Below are positions 12,667 through 22,842 of a DNA stretch of 64,000 bases, piece by piece. Each line of letters opens with the position of its first letter. Position 1 is the first letter of the stretch. Source of the stretch: Grifola frondosa. Taxonomy: Eukaryota > Basidiomycota > Agaricomycetes > Polyporales > Grifolaceae. Where the stretch lies: contig LUGG01000004.1 of NCBI GenBank assembly GCA_001683735.1, positions 1,922,001 to 1,986,000 on the forward strand, read 5' to 3'. The notes beneath the pieces were generated by a model, which was given only the letters and a program-made list of their open reading frames with translations, was not told where the DNA came from and searched no databases. A program made the translations under genes and the position numbers.

Positions 12667-15463
12667 ATGGCTGGAATCATGGCCGTAGATTCGTCTTTCA
12701 ACATGCCCGGCGGTGATGATTTCGAAGATGTTACCGAGTTGTTTGTCAACGCAGCAAACGGCGAGTGCAGAGCGGTTGTGGTTTGCAGTCTCAGTGCTCA
12801 TCCGGGCTGCATTCGTTAGATATGGAACCTGGGAGTGTGATCTTGCCGGAGGGATTCACCTTGATGGACGCTATGAGTGCATTTGAGGTGTGTCCGCATG
12901 CTGAAGGAACGTTTTGAGTTTGACGGTCCGACGTTTGTTGCAAGATCGGAGAGCCTCGCATGGATAGTGGGATGATTCTCGACGAGCAGCGTAGACCGCC
13001 CTTCTACCCTCTTGCCCCATTGTTGCCCTCCGAAGTCTGCTGGATATTGGACAGGAGTATCGCATGCGAGGTAAATCACTGTGGCGGTGCTCAATGTCAT
13101 CTGTGTTCATCTATCTTGGTCAATTTAGATGGAATGGCATTCAGGCAATACTCTTTCGCAGAGTGTTTACACCTTGCTCTACGTTCACCACCTTTCCGAC
13201 ATAAATCCTGATTTTATTCCTCCCGAGTACAGCTTCTCAGGGGATACCTTACGTCCCCAGGAGCTCATTACAACCGTGCTCAGAGCCGCCGTCCTTGGTT
13301 TGCTGAAGTGCTGTGATCTTACTTGGAGAGAGCTCTCAAAGGGTCGCGTGCACGATGTTAGTCTCCCATTGTGTGGCTTCTGTGTGTCTCATATATCGGA
13401 TTCATTTCTAGTGTGAGGATTGGCAAGGAGAGAAGTGCGAAGTCTCCTTACTAGAGGGAATTAACGTCGAGCATATCCTCCACCGTCTGGATGTGGCGTG
13501 GGGTTGGGTACACGATTCATGGCTTCCTCGAAGAGACATCGATGCCTTATGTGATAGGATAATGCTTCGCAAGGTTCGTGTATGCATCCTACAAGCTCTC
13601 TTACAAACCGACAATATTGGATAGATTCTCTTGCAATTATTCCGGCTGAATTTATCTGAAAAACTGAATGATCTGCGTCCTCTGGTAGCTACTGGCCGTG
13701 AAATTTTACGACGAATACGCGCATCAATGCTTGCCGCACCAGTACCCAATTCGCCCGCCTCCTTGGCATTTGACCCTTACATCACCCGTCGGCTACACAA
13801 CTTCATGCCCATCCGTATATGCGACCTTCCCGATCAGAAGCATACCTGGGATGCTCTAGAAAATCTCTTCAATGGTTGGGAGGAACTCAGTCATCGGTTG
13901 GACATCCGCTGCTTATCTGCATGGGAGGTGAGGTGGTTCTCTGCCGATGAGATAATAAGTTAAACGGCATGGATAGATTGGAGGTTCTCTCCATATTTGG
14001 GCAAACAGAAAGCCACATGTGGCATTTTTAAGGTCACTGACGCAGGTCGGTGTCAAGCCGTCAGCGTATTCCGCTTGCTGAAATTGAAAGTTCAATAGTC
14101 AGCCTTCTTCGATAAACAAACCATCCTCGGGAACTTGCCGACTACGTGGCTTGTGGAACGTTTCTTCTATGAGACGCTGGGGATCGATTATGCCACCTTT
14201 CTCCATATTACTCAAAGTTGTGCAGCATCCGCCGCGGTACCGTCACTTAGAGATGTTGTCGAGCATCGGATAATTAAGGCATGCCACTTTGGTGGATATA
14301 TAGCATGTGCCGATACTGATGTATGTCCCAGCTCATAGTTCCTCACATCAGATCTTGTTGGTACAATCCACCGCGGAGGCGCAGGTATCTGATGAAATCC
14401 ATCGTGCAATGGCACTCGTTATTCGATGCGCTCCTGAACCTCACTGAAGAGCTGGTCCCTTACGTGAGCGATTTCCCTCACATTGCACAATATAGTATAG
14501 GCCGATTCTAAGCTTAGGACAGGATATGCAATCTTCCGATATCATAGCTTCTCTCCCGAGCGTCCCGACCCTATGGAGACTGTCTGCCACACGGGAAGTT
14601 ATCCTCTCCGGCTTCCAACAAGAGTTGTACGCTCCAGAAGAGAGGCCTATCGCATATTGGTACCTAGCGCGCACCATCGAAGCGCATCTATCCTGCATAG
14701 ATGAGCTGTTGCCTTGTATAGGGAGAGGTACATTTGCATTGATTTTGGGATCATAATGTGATCTGAAATTCGTACCAGACTCCCCTGTTGCAGACGAGTT
14801 GGCGGTCCAGTTCAAATTTCTGACTGCGCTCCAGTATATGTCAACTGCAATGTGTGCAGTGCGTATTTCTATTAACCGGCATGGAGCTTTGCGGTGCTGA
14901 CGTACACCACGCAGATCACATCGTCGTACTTGACATCGTCCTGGACGCGAATGTCGCTCAACTTCCTCCGGCGGTACAAATGGGCATTCAGCCCGGAGTA
15001 TGACGACTTGACACCTGCAGAACCAATGCCCGACCTGTTCACTTTCAGAAACCATATTCAGCAATTGTTACAAGTATGCATTCGTTGTTTGAACTCTAAC
15101 GCGGTTATTTGATTGCCATTGGCAGGATGAAGATTTCTCGCCATCAAGCTCCTTCCGAACAGCAAGGGATATCTTGCTAGAACTTGCCGGATCTGATAAA
15201 TGTGAAGGCTGGGCGGGAAGATGGACTAGCGATCGACGCCAAGTAAGTCGTTGCCGCAGTGATGGCCTTGAGCATGCCTGATCAATATCACGTAGTTCTT
15301 TCGCACCCTGGCTGCTGCATCTGAACGGTTGATCGCTGCGCCAGCAAGCGTTAGAGACATTACAACGTTCCGTATCAATGACTTAGAATGGGATCCAAAC
15401 ATCCTCCGGTTCCCGTCCTCGTCGCTCAAATCACGTCACCGGAGTCATAGATATCGCCCATAA
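12667..15463 (+). CDS. NAA35: NatC auxiliary subunit NAA35/MAK10
   Basis: This is the scaffold subunit of the NatC N-terminal acetyltransferase, which anchors the catalytic subunit to ribosomes. Exon 1 encodes an acidic leader ending FEDVTELFVNAANG. The next exon supplies MEPGSVILPEGFTLMDAMSAFE, which joins IGEPRMDSGMILDEQ. This is the Mak10 hallmark (EGFTL..AMSA.E...P.MD.GM). Downstream exons give PLLPSEVCWILDRS, SQSVYTLLYVHHL, the LRAAVLGLLKCCDL helix and a long helical C-terminal half. The end is read as TTFRINDLEWDPNILRFP and a basic tail before TAA. Eight or more exons are separated by short introns. Start at 12667 was chosen as the first in-frame ATG fitting the leader; an upstream in-frame ATG at 12535 lies inside the divergent neighbour. 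Some C-terminal exon edges are uncertain. Confidence 0.9.
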
Positions 15464-15721
15464 ATTATTTGTCTCGACAAATCTACATTTAAAATTTGAC
15501 CGAGTGGGTTGAAAAATGCGCGGTTGCACCTTGTGATTATTTGCAATAAAAGTACGGAAGTCTTTTTGTGTTATCTATCATCATGCATCAATATGTCTGA
15601 ATTCGGAATGCAACTGTATTGAGTCAGGTCAATACTGCACTTGCCTAAAGTAGTAGCCGAGCGTGCTCGATCTCTATTTCTCACCACCACCCTGTCTACC
15701 TCTCCGACGTTTCGAATTCTG

Positions 15722-17182
15722 ATGTCTTCAATGAAAAGGAGTGCCTCTGCATCTCCGGGCTTGATAGCACGTCCAAGCGCGTTCCACGCGTCCGTTACCC
15801 TTTACGAATCCGCAGATACTCCCAGTTCAGGTTCGCCTTACGGCGGTCTAAACGGCTTAAAGTCTCGTCAGATGCGGACGCGTCATCTTCTATAAAGGAG
15901 GAGGAAAGTGCACCTAGCACAACACTAAAGACAAAACGCCAGTCGAAAGCGCGAGCCGTGACCATTGAATCGCTGGCGAGCACTCCGACCACGGCCAAGG
16001 TCAAGCGCATTCCATCTCCCCGGAAAGCGAAGCCCATTCCAACTGCGTTAGATGTCCCACATCCTGCACCTGCGCGCTGGTGCGAGGCCTACGATGCGAT
16101 CAGGGAGATGCGCGCGCGCACTCCGGCGCCGGTCGACACGATGGGCTGCGAGCAGGCACAGCTGAAGGAGAAGGACCCGAAGGCAAGCTCCATTGCGGCA
16201 TATATGCAAATGCACCGTACTGAAAGAATTCCATAGAATCAACGGTTCTCGACACTGGTATCGTTGATGCTGTCTTCGCAGACGAAGGACGAAGTGACGG
16301 ATGCCGCGGTAGCTAAGCTGCGCGAGGCTGTGGGCGGTTGCCTGTCGGTGGACGCGGTCCTGCGGGCCAACGATGACACCATATCCGACGCGATCTGCAA
16401 AGTCGGATTCTGGAGGCGGAAAACCCAGTAAGACACCCATTGCATCATATCATCCGCACCGAACTCAACGCGCTTTTAAAGGTATATCAAGCAAACTGCA
16501 CAGCGGCTCCGCGACGACTTCGGCTCGGACGTCCCCAAGACGGTCGACGAGCTGTGCTCTCTGCCCGGAGTCGGTCCCAAGATGGCCTTTCTCGCGCTGC
16601 AAGTCGCGTGGAAACTGTGCGCATGCTTCCTTGTCTTCGCTCAACACTCGCACCCACGCTGATTGTCCGCTCTGCAGGAACGTCGGTATCGGCGTCGACG
16701 TGCACGTCCACCGAATCACGAACAGGCTCGGCTGGCACACACCTCCGACGAAGACGCCAGAACAGACCCGGTGCGTGCGCATACGCTGACCCGCTCCGCG
16801 CGCTGAGAAGTTTGCCCAGGTTGAACCTGCAGTCGTGGCTTCCCATCGAATTGCATCCGGAGATCAACCTCCTGCTCGTAGGGTTCGGCCAGGTGCGTGT
16901 CCCGCCGCACGCGTGCGCTGCGACTGAGCGCGTGCTGCCGCATAGACAATTTGCACTCCAGTGCGCCCTCGCTGCGACGTCTGCGACCTGAGCGCCGGCC
17001 TGTGCCCCAGCGCACGGGAAATCAGCAAGTCCACTGGTAAGCGGGTGCTCGCGTTGGCGCGCAAGTCAGGCCCAAAAGTAGAGATTGCACTTGAGCTGGA
17101 TGAAGACAGCGCGACGGCCTCGACGGACCCAGCAATCTCAGAGAAGCCATCAGAAGACACTGCTACAAGTGGCGTTGAATGA
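15722..17182 (+). CDS. NTH1: Endonuclease III-type DNA glycosylase/AP lyase
   Basis: This base-excision enzyme removes oxidised pyrimidines and cuts at abasic sites in nucleus and mitochondria. Exons give [20 protein letters not shown], the helix-hairpin-helix [13 protein letters not shown] with its catalytic Lys, and [15 protein letters not shown] with its catalytic Asp. The iron-sulphur loop is Cys-x6-Cys-x2-Cys-x6-Cys ([18 protein letters not shown]). A short acidic tail follows. Intron 16183-16236 has a GC donor (AAG then GCAAGC), the only GC-AG junction I needed in this window. The N-terminus is unresolved. The frame carrying the basic RRSKRLK stretch (about 15840) has no ATG, and the ATG at 15722 lies in another frame, so a missed exon or a base error is likely. 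The stop lies 92 bp from that of the convergent THI20 gene. Confidence 0.92.
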
Positions 17183-17274
17183 GATACACAACATTGGATC
17201 TAGCTACATACACAATGTTCTGCTCGGATTATATCAGTATACCCGGGTCTGCGCTTTTCTCTCTCTATGTATTT

Positions 17275-19404
17275 TCACTGCACGCCCAGGGACGCGTCCC
17301 AGAACCCCTTCTCTAGGCGCGTGCACTTTTCCCACACCATGCGCCATTCCTCGAACCTCGCCGGGGACGGAGGGTCAGCCACCGCCAGGGCCTCTAGTGT
17401 GGCTTAAAGAGCTCGCTCATCAGCGGGCGACCACAGTACATAATTCCAATAATCCTCACCGATGCCGACTTGGACCGCAGCTTGGTATTCGCTCCCGGAG
17501 TAGTCGTCTATCCACTTCGTGTACGGGTTGTTGTCGAGCTTCACCCAGGTATTCGGCCGCGCCGCCTCTTTCTTGAGCCAGAGCCCGACCTCGCCGTACC
17601 CGAGGAGGCACGCGGCGAGCGCCACGACGAGCTTCGCGCCATCGCCTGTGAAGCAGAGTGAGCGTCAAGCGGAGGCCGTCATGGCAGGCGCAGATTACCT
17701 TGCAGCCCGATGTCGAGGATGTACGCGCCATAGGCGGTCGTCGCCGCCTCCTCGGGGGTCGCCTCCAAGTCTGCGGCGGAGATTCCCCACTGCGCGCAGT
17801 ACGCCTTGTGCATCGCGACCTCGTTCACAATGTTGATGATCGTCTGCGTCGCCGCGTGGATCGCGTCCAAAGATGACGACTTCGCGGCGAGTAGTCTGCA
17901 GGGTGAGTGTCAGTGGTGTTTGTGGCGTTGAGAGAGCCGGTGGGTTACCCGTAAGCGCGAGCGTAGTACTTGAGGTAGAGGTAGTCTTGCCTTCGTGATG
18001 GGACGACTCGGTCAGTAAGTGCAATTGCGGTATGCATGTGAGGAGTGTGCGTACGTGATAAAATGGAGGAAGCACTCGCGGGGGAGCGTACCGCGCGCGA
18101 GCTGCCTCACGAAGTCGTGCTCCACGTACGCCTTCCATGTGTCCTGCGTGGACTGGATGAGCGTGCGCGTGAGCGGGTGGGGGCTGCTCGGCGTCGGTCT
18201 ATCTCGGCGTCAGATCACACCGCGATAATGGGACATGGCGGCTACTGACAGAGGCACGACCCGCATGACGAGCCCATGCAGGTGATTCAGGGGACCGAAT
18301 CCGTGCCCGATAGGTAGCGCGTTCTCGATGCCGAGATGGGTGAAGGTGGTCGCCTGTCGCGTCGCTTCGATCACTGGGGGCTAGCGTTGGAGTGGGTATC
18401 AGCATGAGGACGTACAACACCTACAATCCTCTCCCCGGCTCAGGGCACACGCCAGTGCGGCAGAGAGCGTGCAGCCCGTGCCGTGCGTGCTCGTCGACTC
18501 TATGCGCGGGCTGATAAAGAACACGGTGCTGTCCGCCTGCCGGAGCACGTCGACGACGAGGATCTTGGCGGCGGCGTCCTCCTCGACAATTTGCAGGATC
18601 TCCATGTTCTCTGAGAGCAGTCCTTCGCTGACCACGCGGATGTGCGGATGTTGGGACACCACCCTGTCGACGTCCGCGCGGGTGGCGGTGATGTGCCCGC
18701 CCTTGAGGAGCGCAGCCTTCGGGCCGAGCGCGAGCAGCTGCTCGGCGGACGCGACCATGTCCTCGAGGGTGTCAATCTTGACGGGGCGGCCGCGGCGCGA
18801 GAGGAGGAGCTCCGCCTCGCACTTGTTGGGGGTGATGAGGGTGACGAGCGGGAAGAGCTCCGCGACCATGACGTCGATGGCGTCCGGGTGGAGGAGGGTA
18901 TGCCCGGAGGTGGAGACGCAGACGGGGTCGCACACGAGCGGGGGCAGCGCGGCGCCGGCGTCGGCGTAGAACGCGGCGAGGGTACGCGCGACGGCGCGGG
19001 TATTGTCTGCGTCGAAGAGCATGCCGGTCTTGATCGCGCGGACGTCGATGTCGGCGAGCACGGAGCGCAGCTGGAAAGGATGCCGGTCAACACGGCAGAG
19101 GAGAGGGGGCCAGGATACGGACTTGCTGCTCGACGAACTGCGGGGGTGCGGGGTGCACCGCCTGGACGCCGGTCGTGTTCTGCGCGGTAAGCGCAGTGAC
19201 GACGGCGGTGCCGTAGCAGCCTAGCGCGGTGAATGTTTTGAGGTCGGCCTGGAGAGGACGTCAGTGCGGCCTGGGATGCAGGACGCCTGAGAGTCACTGG
19301 AGCGATGGACAGACCTGGATTCCGGCACCACCGCTGGGATCAGTGCCAGCGATGGACATCACAGCCCGCTGCACGACATCGCGATGTCGCCCTTGTAATG
19401 CCAT
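17275..19404 (-). CDS. THI20: Bifunctional HMP/HMP-P kinase (ThiD) fused to TenA
   Basis: This thiamine-pathway enzyme phosphorylates hydroxymethylpyrimidine twice and, through its TenA half, hydrolyses thiamine or salvage pyrimidines. Start [14 protein letters not shown] leads into [15 protein letters not shown], spliced to [20 protein letters not shown] and [12 protein letters not shown]. The ThiD core continues with [35 protein letters not shown] and the phosphate-binding [15 protein letters not shown] linker with [17 protein letters not shown] joins the TenA domain, which runs from [20 protein letters not shown] through [12 protein letters not shown] and [11 protein letters not shown]. 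The last exon, after a short intron at about 17405-17450, gives [11 protein letters not shown] then [12 protein letters not shown], the usual TenA end. Without that splice the frame stops early at 17404. I saw no thiamine riboswitch signature in the introns or 5' flank. Confidence 0.94.
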
Positions 19405-19514
19405 CGACGATCGTGCTCGCAGTGGATGTAGTACGCAGAGCAGGGGGTCGCCACTAGCATTTCACGATTACATTGAACATGAACATATTTTCTACGTCGC
19501 CTACTTGGATAATT

Positions 19515-19585
19515 GCATTCATGGTGTAGCGGTAACATTGGGTCTTCCCATGGCCTAGCTCCGGGTTCGACTCCCGGTGGATGCA
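19515..19585 (+). tRNA. tRNA-Gly (anticodon CCC)
   Basis: The 71 bases fold as a complete cloverleaf. The acceptor is GCATTCA with TGGATGC and the discriminator is A. The D-arm is GTGT/ACAT and the anticodon stem GGGTC/GGCCT. The anticodon loop TTCCCAT gives CCC, which reads GGG glycine codons. The T-arm is CCGGG TTCGACT CCCGG. No intron, and no CCA is encoded. A and B boxes are intact. Confidence 0.93.
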
Positions 19586-19895
19586 TTACCATATGGTGAA
19601 ATATTCTTTTTAAATTAATATGGCCACTTTTGAAATGTAATGCTCTTCCACAAACGCAGGGGGGTCGCTTGCTCTGCTCCCCAGCCAAGTTCCCCAACTT
19701 GTCGACTCTCTGCGCTGGGTTTATCGAGCTCAGTGCTATTATCAAACCGCTCAACTCTTTTGTCAAGTGAGTTCCGTTTCTCCTTCGCTGCTTCCCCGTT
19801 TTCAATTTCTCCTTTCGTGTACACCTCCGAATAAAGATCAAAAAGTTAAACCAGGGGAAGAACATAAATATACAGAATGCAACCGTCTCCGCAAT

Positions 19896-21136
19896 TCAGT
19901 CCATTCGTGAGGCGGATTGAGCATCGTCGATATCCCTTATCGTCCAGCCCTCCCAACCCTCTCGTCCGCCAAGTTTCTCTCCCTCCACGATTTCCAGCTC
20001 TCGGCCAAGAATTGCGGCAGCGATGATAGCAGCAGCCTGCGGTGCCCAATGTTGTGCAACACAGCTGAGCCGACCTAACCGAAGCTTAGCAGTGTTTTCT
20101 GCTGTTCTGCTGTGCACCGCTCGGGATGGTGGCGCATCGGATCGAATACATGGGGGAAAGCGCCCCAAACGGAGGCGTCTCGCTGTATCGTCTCAATATC
20201 AGCCACTTTCGTGACCGTTCGACTGAACCTGCAGCCGAGAAAAGAGGGCACGGAGGGCACGGGTATCTCTGCGATGGTGCGAGAAATGTGGCGCGTTGGG
20301 GGATATAAGCGCAAGATTTCCTGTATGATAGCTTCGACACTTGGTCCGCTGTGCGGAAAATGACGAAAGCGCTCCAAGAATGGCTGCTCTAAGTAGTCGC
20401 GGAAGTTCTCGCGAGTCTTAGCATCGCTGTGCGTAAGGGCGACGGTGAGCGCGACAACGCGCCACATAGTCTCGTATGCAGGAATAATGAATTCAAGAGG
20501 ATTTGGAACATCGCTAACCCAATGGCGTAGATGTTCATTGACCTCGGAGAGGAGATTAGGAGGCAGGGCCGAGGTGGTTTTAGACAGTCGCCACAGCTCG
20601 TTTATTCCGCGAGTGACGAAGTCGACGGCAGGAAAGTCTATATCGACTTCAGAGGGATCAACCCCCAAGAGTCCAACGAGGATCGTGCGGAGTGTCACGG
20701 TTCGCATCACTGTGTCAAAGGCAACAGGGGCGAGCATGGCATTCGGAAGGTATGCACTGATAGCGTCCACAGCTACATGGGAGAACCGTAACCAGTCGAA
20801 AGAATTATTCGACGGAGGCGAGATGAGGGACTTCGTCTTCTTGACAAAGACGGCGTGGATGGACGGGTCGGCACTCGTAAACGTGTTATGGATGTCGAAT
20901 GCGCGTACGAGACGCACGTTCGGTGCTGCCCGAGCTTCGAGTTGTGAGAAGAGGGATGTGCCTGCGGGCGCTAGAAGCTCGTGAATGTCGAGAAGCGTTG
21001 TGAGTTGGCTTTGTAAATTGGAGTTCATGGAACGGTACACTTTCTTCAGCATAAAAAGCACGAAGAAAATGAGTAGCAGAGGACACGTAGCTTGAGGATA
21101 CATGATAGACATGGTTGTAGAGTGATTTGACACCAT
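19896..21136 (-). pseudogene. Cytochrome P450, frameshifted in the haem-binding loop
   Basis: The reading frame starts with an N-terminal membrane anchor (CPLLLIFFVLFML). It then runs with no intron to ILRLYPPTRHISR, the ExxR helix, and VFDPMRHHPER, the PERF-like region. The haem loop should follow. The frame stops after LLSFG, and the continuation GRLSCVAQHWAPQAAAII, holding the cysteine ligand, lies in another frame, ending at 19896. A single missing base at about 20085 explains it. Total length is about 410 residues, short for a fungal P450. One base error in the assembly or a recent loss are both possible; everything else looks intact. Substrate cannot be guessed. Confidence 0.82.
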
Positions 21137-21558
21137 ACATGCAGCTCATCTTATATACAGACGAAAACGTCTTGCGGAAGATGGCAAAGAAACTAAGGAT
21201 GGCATAAGGTTCAACGCAGCAAAAAATTAGTTGCATCGTGTTCTTTATGGATCATGGTGAGCTAAGACACATTGGGGGGACCAACGGGTCATGAGCGCAA
21301 AAATAGACTAGTAACAGTAACAGGAATACCTAGATAGATTCACTGAGCCCTATATCCAGAGAGTGCTACGGAAAACATAACTCGCCTGGTACCGATTACG
21401 CAGGGTTTACCAAGCGCGGCGTGAGTAGGTTTGATGAGACTGCGGAATGCAGTTGGACTCAGATGCACTGCAACCCTCGTGTTCTGCGGCCAGCATTTAA
21501 TATTTACTGCGTAAGCGACCAAGTGGAGGCAGCACACGATCTCGGAGAAGCGCGCGCG

Positions 21559-21925
21559 TTAGCGATACAGCGGGAGCTTGAGGTTGAGCGCGAGGATGGA
21601 GTCTGCGCAGAACACCGCGGAAAGCACATCGAGGAAGAGGAGAAAGGGGAGGGCGTACGTGAGGGCGACGTGTCCTTGATGTTCGGGCACTATGTATTGT
21701 GTTCGACGGCCAGCGGCTGGAAGCGCGCCTGCGGGGAGCAGAGCACGGGGAGTTTCGGCGAGCATGACGAGTAAGGACGTAGTGACGTTAACGATGATGG
21801 GCTTCACCCCGATGAACACACCAAGAGCATCTACAATGTCCTCCAACTTCCAGCCCTCCTGAAGCAGCTGCAGTGCTCATTGTTTCATGTCGTCAATGAA
21901 TTGACCAGACACGAGTTTAACAAGA
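21559..21925 (-). mobile_element. Possible Tc1/mariner-type transposase N-terminal relic
   Basis: On the minus strand from about 21925 the text reads SGQFIDDMKQ, stop, ALQLLQEGWKLEDIVDALGV. This resembles the helix-turn-helix start of Tc1/mariner-like transposases in Agaricomycetes (DLKERAL.LLE.G...EDI...LGVS). A 95-codon open frame continues to 21559, but its hydrophobic text (HVALTYALPFLLFLDVLSAVF) does not fit a transposase and I cannot name it. The fragment has an internal stop and no DDE part. Confidence 0.3.
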
Positions 21926-22125
21926 GTCGGACACGTCCACAATGGTCTGTATAATTTTTCGATTTTCTCAAATTACAAGGATTTTCGCAATTTTGAGGGG
22001 CGCCAAAAATGACGCGACCTGAATGTTTGAAACAGCTGTACCCCGATGTGGATTATCGACACCTCGTAGCGCCGAGTTCTGCCCTTAATGCCAACGGTCA
22101 TTCTACTGTGATTCCGGACTTGAGT

Positions 22126-22510
22126 CTACCGTTTACGCGTAGACCTCCGACTGTCAGCTGGAGATGGAAAAGGGTGTGAGGAGCATCGAAAAGATTGTGA
22201 ACAACGCAGATCGCGCACCTTCCGTCTTCGCCTTCTTAGGTGCTCCTTTGCCTCTCCTCTTTCTATCCTCAATATCTTGCAACCTCTCCAACTCCGGCCA
22301 ATTCGTAAGTTTGAACTCTTTAGGAACCATGTGATTGAATTTAGGGACGGTGAGTTCTTCAGGGTAGTATTTGACCATGGCGGGCCCACGAAGTCGTGCG
22401 CGAAGATATTTTGCTCCAGTACGTATGGATGTAGGATTATAGGATGTTTGAAATACTTCGCATCTCAGACGATTCAGAGCAGCAAGGCGCGAGGGCGCGA
22501 CGGACGCCAT
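22126..22510 (-). CDS. RSM27: Mitochondrial small ribosomal subunit protein mS33
   Basis: This is a small mitoribosomal protein of the 37S subunit head. It reads MASVAPSRLAALNRLRCEVF, then the hallmark GAKYLRARLRGPAMVKYYP, then NWPELERLQDIEDRKRRGKG and a Lys-rich end. Exon 1 ends KAKTE at a GTGCGC donor. A second exon adds ADSRRSTRKR and a stop at 22126, giving about 107 residues, the normal size for mS33. The start is the first ATG of the frame. It is divergent from SUV3, another mitochondrial gene-expression factor. No frame problem seen. Confidence 0.9.
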
Positions 22511-22842
22511 GGACGACTATCAGAGGGTTTGAGCCAAAACGCTGGAGCGATAGAGCTCAGAGGGCAATAGCCTCTGATCCTAACAGATACAAATAGTTAC
22601 ATAAGAACCGACTTATTGACATGATAATGCATTTCGTTTGATAACCGTATATAATTTAAGCTAAATATCATGTGATGGATGCGCAAAAAAACATGAGCGC
22701 TCAGCGGCGAGCGCAGGAAACCCAGGACACGACCAGATTGACCTGTAGTACGTTCCACTGAGGCTGAGGTATGTTTCGCTTCACATATACCTGAGATCAC
22801 TCCTGATACTGGTACCAGCGGACACCCAGGGAACTCTCCGCT

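Noticed and set aside
18642..19190. 182-codon plus-strand frame (and a 265-codon minus frame) over the ThiD region
   Set aside because: Glu/Gly/Arg- and Ser/Pro/Arg-rich text typical of shadow frames opposite a GC-rich gene; the THI20 frame has all motifs.
17275..19515. TPP riboswitch controlling THI20
   Set aside because: No conserved TPP-riboswitch core was found in introns or the 5' flank.
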